From: an uncultured Methylococcaceae bacterium
Lineage (GTDB): Bacteria; Pseudomonadota; Gammaproteobacteria; Methylococcales; Methylomonadaceae
Reading direction: 5' to 3'
Assembly: GCA_903839855.1 (NCBI GenBank)
Contig: CAIMEB010000243.1
Location: 1 to 45,849 of the forward strand
DNA length: 45,849 nucleotides
Below are positions 16,897 to 26,096 of this stretch, in pieces (position 1 is the stretch's first letter; the number at the start of each line of letters is the position of its first letter). The position numbers and the translations under genes were made by a program. Below the pieces are notes generated by a model. It searched no databases. It was given only the letters and a program-made list of their open reading frames with translations, and was not told where the DNA came from.

Positions 16897-17193
16897 ATGA
16901 ATATTTGGGCGCTTAAAAAAGATATTCCACTTAAGTTTTTATTGTTGGAATTAGTAAATCGTTATGGTGAAAAGGTAGTGGCATTGAATAATACCGAACA
17001 GAATTTTCAAGCTATCGATATACATTTACCCAATGAACCTAAACTTTCGGCGTATATCTATACCTTCGGTCAGACCCAAGGCTTGTATGGCATTGATCTT
17101 AGATATCCCATCACGACCAATAATATTGTCGGCGAAAATGAAAATTTAACCCTGGAACAAACCATCGGGATTGTTGTTACTCATCTGTTTTAA
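16897..17193 (+). CDS. hypothetical protein, 98 residues
   Basis: A soluble 98-residue protein with no signal peptide or membrane helix. An AGGTGA ribosome site lies about 5 bases before the ATG, good support for translation. It looks like one small alpha/beta domain: an N-terminal Leu-rich helix (IPLKFLLLELVNRYG), several strands including LSAYIYTFGQTQGLYGIDLRYP, and a C-terminal helix (LEQTIGIVVTHLF). I do not recognise the family. It stands between the ettA terminator and the bcp promoter, so it is probably a single-gene unit. Confidence 0.65.
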   Translation: MNIWALKKDIPLKFLLLELVNRYGEKVVALNNTEQNFQAIDIHLPNEPKLSAYIYTFGQTQGLYGIDLRYPITTNNIVGENENLTLEQTIGIVVTHLF

Positions 17194-17317
17194 ATCAAAA
17201 AACTGAATACTATTGTGATAGAGCGATGCGCTTCATTATCGTTCAGCACATCCGGGGGTATTTTATTTTTTGTGAGTTACAAAAGCCGCTAACATATTGG
17301 TGCTTAAATAATTTAAA

Positions 17318-17345
17318 TTGACGCTGGTTGTAATGGTGTTATTAT
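17318..17345 (+). promoter_or_regulatory. predicted promoter for bcp and the SDR gene
   Basis: TTGACG (17318-17323) and TATTAT (17340-17345) with a 16-base spacer match sigma-70 consensus well. The expected start near 17352 would leave a leader of about 80 bases before bcp. No OxyR-type site was identified by eye. Confidence 0.5.
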
Positions 17346-17430
17346 TCTCAATAAAACCTAGTAGAATGCTTTGTTTTTAAGATGCCGATTTATTACTGCC
17401 AATTGTTAATTTATTAATAAGGATTAAGCC

Positions 17431-17895
17431 ATGTTAGAAATAAACCAACAAGCCCCTTCGTTTAGTTCTCGCAACCAGTTGAATAACGTTGTTAATTTAT
17501 CAGACTTTACGAGTAAACAGAACGTTGTTTTATATTTTTACCCCAAGGATGACACCCCGGGTTGTACTATCGAAGCCAATGATTTTACCCGTCTAGCAGA
17601 CGAATTTAGTCAACTCGATACGGTGGTTATAGGGGTGAGCAAAGATACCTGTGAAAGCCATGTCGATTTTATAAACAAGTTTGGTTTAAAGGTCGTGTTA
17701 CTGGCGGACACGAGTGGTGAACTTTGTGAAAGTTATGGTGTTTGGAGGGAAAGAGACAAGAATGGCGTGAAGAGTATGGCTATTTTTCGTTCTACTTTTA
17801 TTATTAACAAGGAAGGGACGTTAGTTGATGTTGAATACGGTGTAAACCATGAAGGTCATGCGGCAGCTGTTTTGGAAAAAGTAAAAAGTCTTTAA
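17431..17895 (+). CDS. bcp: thioredoxin-dependent thiol peroxidase Bcp (peroxiredoxin Q type)
   Basis: A 154-residue peroxiredoxin that reduces hydrogen and organic peroxides with thiols in the cytosol. The peroxidatic site is D-D-T-P-G-C45-T. The resolving Cys found at position 50 in E. coli Bcp is Asn here. C74 and C99 are the only other Cys residues, so the protein would act in the 1-Cys manner or use an unusual resolving Cys. The thioredoxin fold is otherwise complete (VVLYFYPKDDTPGCT, VIGVSKD, STFIINKEGTL). An AAGGA site lies about 8 bases before the ATG. The SDR gene follows 27 bases after the stop. Confidence 0.95.
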   Translation: MLEINQQAPSFSSRNQLNNVVNLSDFTSKQNVVLYFYPKDDTPGCTIEANDFTRLADEFSQLDTVVIGVSKDTCESHVDFINKFGLKVVLLADTSGELCESYGVWRERDKNGVKSMAIFRSTFIINKEGTLVDVEYGVNHEGHAAAVLEKVKSL

Positions 17896-17922
17896 TCCGT
17901 TGAAGTCAATCAGGTGATCAAG

Positions 17923-18693
17923 ATGGTTCCAGAACAAACATTAGATTTAACAGGTAAAGTCGCCCTGGTAAGCGGTGCGGGTGTGGGGATTGGTAGAGCT
18001 GTTGCTTTGGCATTAGGTCAGGCGGGTGCTTTTGTCGGTATACATTACCATTCCAGTCGGGTAGGAGCTGAACAGCTTCATGATGAATTTGCTATCAAGG
18101 GCATTAAGTCGATATTGTTATCCGCAGACCTTACTCAAGAAGACGAAGCCAACGAGCTGGTTGATAAACTGGTTGCCAAGGCTGGGCATCTGGATATTTT
18201 AGTCAATAATGGTGGTGGTCTTGTTAAACGCGCCAAGATTGAAGATTGTACGCTGGAGAACTGGAATAAATCCCTTGATCTTAATTTGACCAGTGCTTTT
18301 TTGTTAACCCGACGAGCCATACCTCATTTACGTGCGACAGGAAGTGGACGCATTGTTAATATATTATCGCTTTCGGTACAAACTGGTGGCGCTAATGGCG
18401 GCGGTTCTTACGCGGCTGCAAAAGGGGGACTTATGGTCTTTACACATACGTTGGCCAAAGAACTGGCTCCTCATGTTAGAACTAATTCAGTGATGCCTGG
18501 TACAGTTGAAACACAACATCATGAGATTCATTCGACTGAAGAGATGATGGAAAACTACCGTAAGCAAACGCCGTTAGGCCGTAATACCTTTGCTGAAGAA
18601 GTTGCCAGTTCCGTACTTTTCCTAGCAAGTGATATGTCATCTCATATTAATGGCGCGTTAATTGATATTAGTGGGGGTCGGTTCTTACGGTAA
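17923..18693 (+). CDS. SDR-family oxidoreductase
   Basis: The ATG at 17923 is preferred over the GTG at 17914 because AGGTGA (17912-17917) then serves as the ribosome site with 5-base spacing. The 256-residue classical short-chain dehydrogenase has the NAD(P) motif G18-A-G-V-G-I-G24, the NNGG motif near residue 95, a catalytic S-Y163-x-x-x-K167, and a C-terminal ISGGRF. It resembles 3-oxoacyl-ACP reductase (FabG-like) and glucose-dehydrogenase-like SDRs, and the substrate cannot be decided by sequence. Close spacing suggests a transcript shared with bcp. Confidence 0.9.
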   Translation: MVPEQTLDLTGKVALVSGAGVGIGRAVALALGQAGAFVGIHYHSSRVGAEQLHDEFAIKGIKSILLSADLTQEDEANELVDKLVAKAGHLDILVNNGGGLVKRAKIEDCTLENWNKSLDLNLTSAFLLTRRAIPHLRATGSGRIVNILSLSVQTGGANGGGSYAAAKGGLMVFTHTLAKELAPHVRTNSVMPGTVETQHHEIHSTEEMMENYRKQTPLGRNTFAEEVASSVLFLASDMSSHINGALIDISGGRFLR

Positions 18694-18899
18694 GCTGGGT
18701 TTGCCAAAACGTTGACCGCACCAGGACTGAAAACAGTCCAGGTAAAGATAAATCGTGAGTAGTTGGCTTAATATCAGGCTCCCAGCAATAGGGCTATGCC
18801 TAAGGGGCGTTTAAGTTCTGCACCATAACCACTGCCAAGCGCCAGCGGCATTGCTAGAAAAGGTCTGAGTGCCGCTGAAAAGTTCCAGCAACGTTGTAA

Positions 18900-19073
18900 A
18901 AAAGCCGGCTTATTTTGGATGAAATAAAGAAGTACTTGGGAGATAACCAACACAAAGTACCCAAAGATGGCTTAACTGAAAACGCTATTCGTGCATTTGT
19001 CGTCGGTCGAAGAGCCTGGCTATTCTCTGATACGACCAGGTGCACCACAAGCCATCGTGATTCTTCTGGGTAG
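18900..19073 (+). pseudogene. relic of an IS66-family transposase (TnpC C-terminal part)
   Basis: A frame open from about 18900 to the TAG at 19071 contains the sequence ENAIRAFVVGRRAWLFSD near residues 13-30 of the part from 18942. This is the classic C-terminal block of IS66 transposases (usual form: NPVENAIRPFVVGRRAWLFSD). The preceding segment is shortened, with no long catalytic domain and no start codon, and the frame breaks soon after. The gene-free bases 18694-18900 upstream show no clear coding frame. This is an old, internally deleted insertion remnant between two host genes. Confidence 0.8.
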
Positions 19074-19111
19074 GGGAAGTATGCGTTTTATTGAGCGCTT
19101 ACGCCGAATAT

Positions 19112-19870
19112 TTACCAGTTCATAAATAAAGAAGCCATAATTAAATGATGCATAGTATCAGGTGTCGTATAAATACGGGTTAGATATTGGTTTAGATACC
19201 CCCCCTCGACCCGAAAGTTTTTATTAAATGACCAGCCCAGTCCGGCAAAGAAGCGATTTTGATCAAACCCGGCTTGACCACCAGTGGGTGTTGAATTGAC
19301 CCTGACAAAGGCTTCATCCCAAGTAATCAAACTTAACCGTGGTTCAACTTCCAGAGGGTGCATAAAACGAATCATCTGCCGTGGACGCACGCGAACTTCA
19401 TTATTATTGTAAGGTATAAAATTACTTTCAATGATCGTTCGAAAAGTAACCGTTCCGATATCAGTGGGTAAAACATAGCGAAATGCAGGCCAAATATCCT
19501 GCTGTGCTTTATAAGGTGCTACAACACCAGAAGCACTTATCTGTTGGGTCGGCAAATAAGTATAGCCCGCCCAAAAGGTTGCGCGATCAGTGAATGAGTA
19601 ACCTATCGCAGCACGCGCCATACCCTGATACCAATGATTCCAGTCATGATCCCAACGAGATTGCCCCTCTAACCAGAAACGCACTTTATCTAACTTTGGA
19701 TCAACCGCTTTCAGACTACCTTCACCAACGACTTGTGCCCAACTTCCCACATCCTGAACTAAATTATCTTGTACAACAGGTGCCGTAGCCGCCATCGTGG
19801 TGTTATTTGAGCTGAACTCAGCAAGCGCTGTTAAAGCTATAGCCAGCGTTTTGATTGTGTTGTTTTTCAT
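19112..19870 (-). CDS. DUF2490 outer-membrane beta-barrel protein
   Basis: A 252-residue protein with a signal peptide (Lys-rich start, cleavage probably after TMA or ATA near residue 27-29). The rest alternates aromatic and polar strands, as in a small outer-membrane barrel: QDVGSWAQVVGEGSL, RFWLEGQSRWDHDWNHWYQGMARAAIGYSF, TFWAGYTYLP, then TFRTIIESNF and RPRQMIRF. It ends in an aromatic residue (LFMNW), typical for BAM-dependent barrels. The pattern matches DUF2490, an uncharacterised family. AAGG lies about 10 bases before the ATG. The IS66 relic borders its 3' end. Confidence 0.85.
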   Translation of the reverse strand: MKNNTIKTLAIALTALAEFSSNNTTMAATAPVVQDNLVQDVGSWAQVVGEGSLKAVDPKLDKVRFWLEGQSRWDHDWNHWYQGMARAAIGYSFTDRATFWAGYTYLPTQQISASGVVAPYKAQQDIWPAFRYVLPTDIGTVTFRTIIESNFIPYNNNEVRVRPRQMIRFMHPLEVEPRLSLITWDEAFVRVNSTPTGGQAGFDQNRFFAGLGWSFNKNFRVEGGYLNQYLTRIYTTPDTMHHLIMASLFMNW

Positions 19871-20171
19871 CAGGAAAACCTTATTGTTGTAGCTGTGAAT
19901 GAATCTTATTAAGCTATTTTTATGCCATATTTAAAAATCATTACAATTCAAGAAGTAAAAATTATAGGGCATTAAATTGAACACTTAACGCACGCTTAAA
20001 AGGTTCTAAAAAACCAATTTCCAGTCTTTATTTCAACCGATGGTTCATTTGATGCAACAGATTAATTGATTCAGATAACAAATCGTAATTGGGGTTTTTA
20101 ACCCTAAATAAAATCGCGAATTATATTAGTAGTTTTGTGAAAGAACGCCACTTTCGGGTCTTAAAAACTCA
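19871..20171. other. 300-base gene-free stretch
   Basis: This A/T-rich region separates the 5' end of the DUF2490 gene from the 3' end of the RbgA-like gene, both on the minus strand. A short GGGTT/AACCC hairpin near 20092-20105 could end the RbgA transcript but lacks a T-run on that strand. I see nothing else. Confidence 0.4.
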
Positions 20172-21080
20172 TCACTTGGTAGATTTCTTTGCTTCTTTTT
20201 TTGCCGCCTTTTCAGCTCGAATAATAGCCAGCTCAACTAACTCTTCTTCCATCATTGCTGGGGTTTCAAGCGTCAGTCGTCCTATCATGCCGGCACGCAA
20301 TTCTGCTAATAGAATTTTTGAGACTCGATCAGCATCCACATGACCTCCGCCTTTTAGGCAACCCCGACTTTTACCAATCGCGGCTATTAAAGCTTGTTCT
20401 GATGCAGGTAATTCTTGTAGTTGATAACGTGCTTTTACTTGTTCAGGATACTGTTGCAATAAAAACTCCGCTGCAAAATAGGCAATTTGCTCATGATCAA
20501 TCGCTGTATCTTTAATGGCACCCGTCGTAGCAAGCCGAAATCCACTGTTTTTATTATCTACATTCGCCCATAATACCCCCGGCGTATCCATTAAGACAAT
20601 ACCATTATCAATTGCTATTCGTTGCTGCATTTTTGTAATAGCAGGTTCATTGCCTGTTTTAGCGATCATTCTACCGGCTAATATATTAATCAATGTTGAT
20701 TTGCCCACATTAGGTATACCCACAATAAGAGCATTGATCAATCGCCCTCCAAGAGCTTTATCAGGCAACATCTTATGACACAAATCCGCAAGTTGGCGTA
20801 TTTTGTCAGGATGCTCAGCGGTTACTGCCAGGGTTTTAACTCCCTGCTCTTGCTCCAAATAGGTTTGCCATTGTTGGGTTTTTTCTGGATCAGCCAGATC
20901 GCTCTTACTGAGTATTTTAATACAGGGCTTATCACCTCTAAGAGTCGCTAACATGGGATTTTGACTACTGAAGGGAATACGTGCATCAAGCACTTCAATC
21001 ACCACATCAATTTGATGCAACGTTTGTTTAATCTCTTTGCTGGCCTTGTGCATGTGACCGGGGTACCACTGAATAAGCAT
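20172..21080 (-). CDS. ribosome biogenesis GTPase RbgA/YlqF-like (circularly permuted)
   Basis: A 302-residue circularly permuted GTPase. G4 comes first as L-S-K-S-D (57-61), then G1/P-loop GIPNVGKST (121-129), a TKMQQ switch segment near 144, and G3 DTPG near 160. The start, WYPGHMHKASKEI, is the YlqF/RbgA signature. The family helps late assembly of the large ribosomal subunit. The C-terminus ends in a Lys-rich tail (AAKKEAKKSTK) that could bind RNA. Gammaproteobacteria carry this protein less uniformly than Firmicutes, and the exact rRNA step is not known here. It diverges from yfbR. Confidence 0.92.
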   Translation of the reverse strand: MLIQWYPGHMHKASKEIKQTLHQIDVVIEVLDARIPFSSQNPMLATLRGDKPCIKILSKSDLADPEKTQQWQTYLEQEQGVKTLAVTAEHPDKIRQLADLCHKMLPDKALGGRLINALIVGIPNVGKSTLINILAGRMIAKTGNEPAITKMQQRIAIDNGIVLMDTPGVLWANVDNKNSGFRLATTGAIKDTAIDHEQIAYFAAEFLLQQYPEQVKARYQLQELPASEQALIAAIGKSRGCLKGGGHVDADRVSKILLAELRAGMIGRLTLETPAMMEEELVELAIIRAEKAAKKEAKKSTK

Positions 21081-21187
21081 AATTTAATAATTGAGTAAGT
21101 AAAAATAACAAGTATGCGTAAAATACGCTGAGGTTTTAACAGACACCTTAGCAGATTGGCACCTTTTAAAGTAGAGAATTTAATATA

Positions 21188-21793
21188 ATGAAAGAGATAT
21201 TAGTATCAAGTAGTTTCTATGCTTATCTATCCAGACTTCGCTGGATTAAACGTTGGGGACTTAAACGTAATGCCCATGAAGAAAATGTCATGGAACACAG
21301 TTGGGAGGTTTCCGTGATTGCTCATACCCTTGCGCTTATCAAAAACCGCTATTACAACGGCACGGTCGATGCCAATGCCATTGCAACTGCTGCTCTTTAT
21401 CATGATATTACCGAAGTGATCACGGGTGATCTACCCACCCCCATTAAATATCATTCCTCAGCCATTAAAGAAGCCTATAAACAAATTGAACATCAAGCAG
21501 AATTAGAATTACTGGCTCTGCTTCCCCAAGAATTACAAACTGATTTTGCAGCTTTAATCAACCATGAGCAACTGCCCGAAGAGCATGTCAAAATTATCAA
21601 AGCGGCAGACAAAATATCCGCGTATTTGAAATGCCAAGCTGAACTAAAAGCCGGTAATACTGAATTCGAAATTGCTGCGGAACAAATCGCCTTAGCTATC
21701 GGTGAGTCAAATCAATCTGAAGTGATATTCTTCATGCAAGCCTTTGTGCCCAGTTGTGGCTTAACCCTGGATGGTCTAATGAAAATCAATTAA
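21188..21793 (+). CDS. yfbR: 5'-deoxynucleotidase YfbR
   Basis: A 201-residue HD-domain phosphohydrolase that removes phosphate from deoxyribonucleoside 5'-monophosphates in the cytosol. The metal and catalytic residues are in place: H37 in VMEHSWEVS, H72-D73 in ALYHDITE, E76, and D81 in GDLPTPIKY, with a later KAADKISAYLKC block. The length agrees with E. coli (199). Its last four bases overlap the last bases of the convergent sbcB gene. Confidence 0.95.
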   Translation: MKEILVSSSFYAYLSRLRWIKRWGLKRNAHEENVMEHSWEVSVIAHTLALIKNRYYNGTVDANAIATAALYHDITEVITGDLPTPIKYHSSAIKEAYKQIEHQAELELLALLPQELQTDFAALINHEQLPEEHVKIIKAADKISAYLKCQAELKAGNTEFEIAAEQIALAIGESNQSEVIFFMQAFVPSCGLTLDGLMKIN

Positions 21794-23214
21794 GGCATCA
21801 AACTTAATCCATATAAACTCAAGTTATCTAACAGGGCATTCTGCTCAGGATGTGTTTCACGTAGGGCTTTTATGCGCGCTTGATAGGCTTCAAAAGTAAT
21901 GCTTCCACCGTCTTGCTGACCTGTTAAGCGGTTTTTACAAAAATCAGTCCAACGCACTTGTTCTACCTGAGTTAAGGTTTCGGGGTAGTTTCGGGCTTTG
22001 TATCTAAATAACATTTCAGGCAAACGCTTATCCGTGAATCTAAATGTCGCTTTGGTTAGTTTAGCCGATGGTGTCATTCTAATTTTAGCAAATGCGTGCT
22101 TATCAGTGTCAGAAAAAAATCCACCGCTATAAAGGGTTAAATCAGGATCAGAACTGGATTCACCATATTCCTTATTTAAAAAAACTTCAGCGACCTTTTT
22201 ATCTAAATGAATGAAAGCTTTAATTTGTTCGTTATGAGAAAGACACTTTGCCACATCAAGAGCTAAACGTTGCTGATCTTCTTGCCTAAGCACATTCAAT
22301 GGTGCTAAGACTGGACATTTATTAATATGTACTGTCTTTAGGGGTATTCTTTTTATTCCATCAGGCAACTTTTCCGTGCGGGTAAAAATACGTTGCTGAA
22401 TCTCTGGTACGGATAACGTTAATAAAGCTTCTGGATCAACTGATAAATCATAAACAAGCACCCCGTTAGTATTGGTGGGATGTTTACACACAGGTACGAC
22501 TATAGCTAATGAGCTTTTAGCCGTACCGTATTGACCTGAAATATGTACGAGCGGTTTAAAACTACCCAGTTGCAGTAATTCAAGTACCTTGGTTTTATGG
22601 CGATGCGCCATTAAATACTGAAGCAGTTTAGGTTGGGCTTGTTTAATTAATTTGGCAACATTGATAGTTGCAACCACATCCGATAACGCATCATGAGCTG
22701 ATTCATGGGCGATATTATTCACAATGGTGAGTTGATCCAGCCTGATATTAGCGATACCCTGTTCATCAACGGGCCAATGTATACCCTCCGGTCGTAGCGC
22801 CCTTGCTGCCCTGACGACATCAATAATATCCCAACGAGAATTTCCATTTTGCCATTCTCTGGCATAAGGATCATAAAAGTTTCGGTATAAACAATGACGA
22901 GTTATTTCATCATCAAAACGCAAGGTGTTATAACCTAATGTACAGGTATGAGGTTGAGCCATCTGCTTATTTATCTGGGCGATGAATTCGGCTTCACAGA
23001 CCCCTTTTTGATAAGCAAGCTGCGGACTAATACCGGTGATTAAACAGGCATCTGGATTAGGTAAGTAATCGGATGTCGGTTTGCAGAAGATAACCAACGG
23101 CTCGTCAATAATATTAAAATTCTCATCCGTCCTAAGTCCTGCAAATTGAACAGGGCGATCACGTTGAGGATCAATGCCGAAGGTTTCGTAATCGTGCCAA
23201 TAATATGTTTGCAT
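21790..23214 (-). CDS. sbcB: exodeoxyribonuclease I (SbcB)
   Basis: A 474-residue protein, one residue shorter than the E. coli enzyme. It digests single-stranded DNA from the 3' end and acts in recombination and mismatch repair. The DnaQ-like exonuclease start has H-D8-Y-E10-TFGIDPQRDRPVQFAG with the catalytic Asp/Glu pair. FDDEITRHCLYRNFYDPY and HDALSDV supply the later acidic residues. SH3-like and helical C-terminal parts follow, including the RYKARNYPETL block. No sbcC or sbcD is nearby. It is convergent with yfbR, overlapping by 4 bases. Confidence 0.97.
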   Translation of the reverse strand: MQTYYWHDYETFGIDPQRDRPVQFAGLRTDENFNIIDEPLVIFCKPTSDYLPNPDACLITGISPQLAYQKGVCEAEFIAQINKQMAQPHTCTLGYNTLRFDDEITRHCLYRNFYDPYAREWQNGNSRWDIIDVVRAARALRPEGIHWPVDEQGIANIRLDQLTIVNNIAHESAHDALSDVVATINVAKLIKQAQPKLLQYLMAHRHKTKVLELLQLGSFKPLVHISGQYGTAKSSLAIVVPVCKHPTNTNGVLVYDLSVDPEALLTLSVPEIQQRIFTRTEKLPDGIKRIPLKTVHINKCPVLAPLNVLRQEDQQRLALDVAKCLSHNEQIKAFIHLDKKVAEVFLNKEYGESSSDPDLTLYSGGFFSDTDKHAFAKIRMTPSAKLTKATFRFTDKRLPEMLFRYKARNYPETLTQVEQVRWTDFCKNRLTGQQDGGSITFEAYQARIKALRETHPEQNALLDNLSLYGLSLMP

Positions 23215-23230
23215 TCAGTCTTAACGCAAC

Positions 23231-23422
23231 TTACCCTTGATTTAACTGTGCTTCAGCATCCATCTTTTTTCTTTTGTCGCATTTCTCAACGCAGACACAT
23301 TCCGCTTTACTCATACCACCACCACAAGAGCCTTTAATGGCGCGTCTGCCAAAGATGACACCGATTGCCATAATAGCAATAACGACTAACATCACTACAA
23401 ACGTAATTAAAAAATAAGTCAT
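23231..23422 (-). CDS. nqrM: Na+-NQR maturation factor NqrM
   Basis: A 63-residue protein of the NqrM (DUF539) family. One N-terminal transmembrane helix (residues 3-24) is followed by a cytoplasmic Cys-rich segment with C33, C42, C44 and C48 (GSCGGGMSKAECVCVEKC). NqrM is needed for assembly of the Na+-NQR complex, probably by delivering iron to the Cys site between NqrD and NqrE. It lies 152 bases downstream of nqrF on the same strand. A strong terminator intervenes, so it probably depends on its own promoter or on read-through. sbcB begins 17 bases after its stop. Confidence 0.95.
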   Translation of the reverse strand: MTYFLITFVVMLVVIAIMAIGVIFGRRAIKGSCGGGMSKAECVCVEKCDKRKKMDAEAQLNQG

Positions 23423-23479
23423 GATTTTATCCTCAATAGTCGGTATCTGTGAGTATTATTTCAAATCACTGATAACAAA

Positions 23480-23513
23480 AAAACGAAGAATAGACTGAGC
23501 TATTCCTCGTTTT
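23480..23513 (-). terminator. intrinsic terminator downstream of the nqr operon
   Basis: On the minus strand the arms at 23513-23500 and 23493-23480 pair over 14 positions, with one G-U pair and a 6-base loop. The second arm runs into seven T residues (complement of A at 23477-23483). The plus strand is also followed by a T-rich run, so it may work both ways. It separates nqrF from nqrM. Confidence 0.85.
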
Positions 23514-23527
23514 ATTTTTTCTTAAAT

Positions 23528-23560
23528 TACCTCTTAAACAAGCTATTTGTTTAAGAGGTA
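23528..23560 (-). repeat. 14-bp perfect stem-loop just after nqrF
   Basis: TACCTCTTAAACAA (23528-23541) is matched by TTGTTTAAGAGGTA (23547-23560) with a 5-base loop. It lies 14 bases past the nqrF stop and ahead of the true terminator. Without a T-run it is more likely a 3'-end protecting hairpin than a terminator. Confidence 0.7.
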
Positions 23561-23574
23561 GGCTTCAGATTTCA

Positions 23575-24795
23575 TTAACCGCCGAAATCGTCCAACATGA
23601 TGTTTTCTGGCTCTACACCATTTGCTAACAACATGTTAATAACCGATGTATTCATGATTGGAGGTCCACACATGTAGAATTCACAATCTTCTGGGGCTGG
23701 ATGGTTTTTAATAAACTCTTCAAACAATACATTGTGAATGAAGCCTTTATAACCGTCCCAATTATCATCCGGTAATGGATCTGATAAGGCTACATGCCAT
23801 TCAAAGTTATCGTTCTCTTTAGCTAACATATCGAAATCTTCTACATAGAACATTTCACGTTTACTACGAGCACCGTACCAGAAAGTCATTTTACGTTTAG
23901 ATTTCAATCGACGTAATTGGTCAAAGATATGTGAACGCATCGGTGCCATACCCGCACCACCGCCCACGAATACCATTTCTGCATCCGTCTCTTTAGCATA
24001 AAACTCACCGTAAGGTCCAGATACGATACATTTATCGCCGGGTTTTAAATTAAAGATAAATGAAGACATAATGCCTGGCGGAACAGTATCTGGAGCACCT
24101 GGAGGCGGTGTCGCAATACGTACGTTAAGCATAATTTCTTTTTCTTCAGGATAACTCGCCATTGAGTAAGCACGCAAAGCAGGTTCTTTAACGTCTGATA
24201 CATAACGCCATAAGTTAAATTTATCCCAATCTTCGTGAAAACGTTCTTCAATGTTAAAGTCACTGTATTTAGCAACGTGTGCAGGACATTCAATCTGAAT
24301 ATAACCACCGGCACGGTAGTTAATTTCTTCACCCGCAGGCAATTCAAGTACCAACTCTTTAATAAAAGTAGCTACGTTATGATTTGACTTAACGGTACAT
24401 TCCCATTTCTTAACACCAAACACATCGTCTTCGACTTCAATGTTCATATTGTGTTTGACAGACACCTGACATGAAAGACGCTCACCATGAGCTGCTTCAC
24501 GTTTAGTGATATGGCTTAATTCAGTCGGTAATATTTCTCCACCACCTGAATGTATTTTTACTTTACATTGCCCACAAGTACCACCGCCACCACAAGCAGA
24601 TGATACAAACAAACCATTATCAGCCAAGGCAGTTAATAATTTAGATCCTACAGGCACATGAATTTTCTTTTCATCATTGATCAGGATCTCAACATCGCCT
24701 TCAGCGACCAATTTGCTCTTCGCACCGATGATAACGAATACCAGCGCGATCACAAAAGCCGTGAAAATAATGATCCCTAATAGAATTTCCAGCAT
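23575..24795 (-). CDS. nqrF: Na+-NQR subunit F (NADH dehydrogenase subunit)
   Basis: A 406-residue subunit that takes electrons from NADH. An N-terminal membrane helix (residues 3-24) is followed by a plant-type ferredoxin domain with the 2Fe-2S ligands C68, C74, C77 and C109 ([17 protein letters not shown]). The ferredoxin-reductase part has the FAD motif RAYSMASYP and the NADH motif [12 protein letters not shown], and ends in LDDFGG as expected. Last gene of the tight nqrABCDEF set, 12 bases after nqrE. Confidence 0.98.
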   Translation of the reverse strand: MLEILLGIIIFTAFVIALVFVIIGAKSKLVAEGDVEILINDEKKIHVPVGSKLLTALADNGLFVSSACGGGGTCGQCKVKIHSGGGEILPTELSHITKREAAHGERLSCQVSVKHNMNIEVEDDVFGVKKWECTVKSNHNVATFIKELVLELPAGEEINYRAGGYIQIECPAHVAKYSDFNIEERFHEDWDKFNLWRYVSDVKEPALRAYSMASYPEEKEIMLNVRIATPPPGAPDTVPPGIMSSFIFNLKPGDKCIVSGPYGEFYAKETDAEMVFVGGGAGMAPMRSHIFDQLRRLKSKRKMTFWYGARSKREMFYVEDFDMLAKENDNFEWHVALSDPLPDDNWDGYKGFIHNVLFEEFIKNHPAPEDCEFYMCGPPIMNTSVINMLLANGVEPENIMLDDFGG

Positions 24796-24807
24796 TACCT
24801 TACCTTC

Positions 24808-25416
24808 TTAAAGTTGGATTCCAGAGAAAGCCATGAAGCCAAGTGACATCAGACCCGCAGTAATAAAAGTAATGCCCAAACCTTGTAAACCGGCTGGAAT
24901 ATCACTGTATTTAAGTTTTTCGCGAACACCTGCCATGACTGTAATAGCCAATGCCCAGCCCAAGCCACTGCCTACGCCGTAAGTAACACTTTCACCGAAA
25001 TTATAATCACGCTCAATCATAAACAAACTACCACCTAGAATAGCGCAGTTTACTGTGATTAAGGGTAAAAACACACCTAAAGCATGATACAAAGCAGGAA
25101 AGAATTTATCTAAAATCATTTCCAGAATTTGTACCAAAGCAGCGATCATACCGATACAACTTAATAAGGCCAAAAAGCTTAAATCAACCCCTGTTATACC
25201 TATCCAAGACAATGCGTCTTCTTTTAATAATGCATGGTAAACAATATTGTTAGCCGGTACAGTAATGGCTTGTACCACCATCACAGCAACCCCTAAACCC
25301 ATAGCAGTAGAAATCTTCTTTGATACCGCGATGAAAGTACACATGCCCAAAAAGAAAGACAAGGCAAGGTTTTCAATAAAGACAGCCTTTACAAATAAAC
25401 TGATATAAGCTTCCAT
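24808..25416 (-). CDS. nqrE: Na+-NQR subunit E
   Basis: A 202-residue inner-membrane protein with six helices, homologous to NqrD with inverted topology. C26 and C124 match the Cys residues that, with those of NqrD, hold the intramembrane iron centre through which electrons cross the membrane. The start codon shares one base with the nqrD stop (TAATG), so translation is coupled. Confidence 0.98.
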   Translation of the reverse strand: MEAYISLFVKAVFIENLALSFFLGMCTFIAVSKKISTAMGLGVAVMVVQAITVPANNIVYHALLKEDALSWIGITGVDLSFLALLSCIGMIAALVQILEMILDKFFPALYHALGVFLPLITVNCAILGGSLFMIERDYNFGESVTYGVGSGLGWALAITVMAGVREKLKYSDIPAGLQGLGITFITAGLMSLGFMAFSGIQL

Positions 25417-26096
25417 TAGTGATGCCCTCCTTCACCATGAGCAATCGACAAAATCTTAAATTCTACTTTTTCAGCTTGACTGGGTTTCCATTGACGAACA
25501 CCCCAAATAATCAGGCCAATAATAAAGAAGGCACTAGGAGGCAATAACATCAGACCGTTTGGATCATACCATCCGCCATCTTTAGTTAATTTAAAGACTT
25601 CAATGCCCAATAATTTACCAGACCCTAAAGTTTCCCTAAAGAAAGCCACGATAATCAATATCAAGCTATAGCCTAAACCATTACCGATACCGTCCATGAA
25701 ACTTTCCAAAGGTGGATTTTTCATCGCATAACCTTCAGCACGACCCATAACGATACAGTTAGTAATAATCAAACCAACGAATACTGATAACTGTTTACTC
25801 ACATCATAAGCAAACGCTTTTAAGATTTGATCCACCACAATTACCAATGAAGCAATAATAGTCATTTGCACAATAATACGAATACTGCTTGGAATATGGT
25901 TTCTAATCGCACTAATGGCCGCACTTGAAAACGCTGTAACCAAAGTCAAAGCCAACGCCATAATCAGCGAAGTAGACATTTGTGATGTTACCGCTAATGC
26001 AGAACAAATACCCAATACTTGTAGCGTGATTGGATTATCATTAACCAATGGTGTGGTTAATACTTTTTTTGTTTCATCATTTAAAATTGCACTCAT
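25416..26096 (-). CDS. nqrD: Na+-NQR subunit D
   Basis: A 226-residue inner-membrane subunit with six helices. C31 and C114 are the expected partners of the NqrE Cys pair for the intramembrane iron centre. The family blocks [17 protein letters not shown] and [19 protein letters not shown] are intact. The gene overlaps nqrC by 4 bases and nqrE by 1. Confidence 0.98.
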   Translation of the reverse strand: MSAILNDETKKVLTTPLVNDNPITLQVLGICSALAVTSQMSTSLIMALALTLVTAFSSAAISAIRNHIPSSIRIIVQMTIIASLVIVVDQILKAFAYDVSKQLSVFVGLIITNCIVMGRAEGYAMKNPPLESFMDGIGNGLGYSLILIIVAFFRETLGSGKLLGIEVFKLTKDGGWYDPNGLMLLPPSAFFIIGLIIWGVRQWKPSQAEKVEFKILSIAHGEGGHH

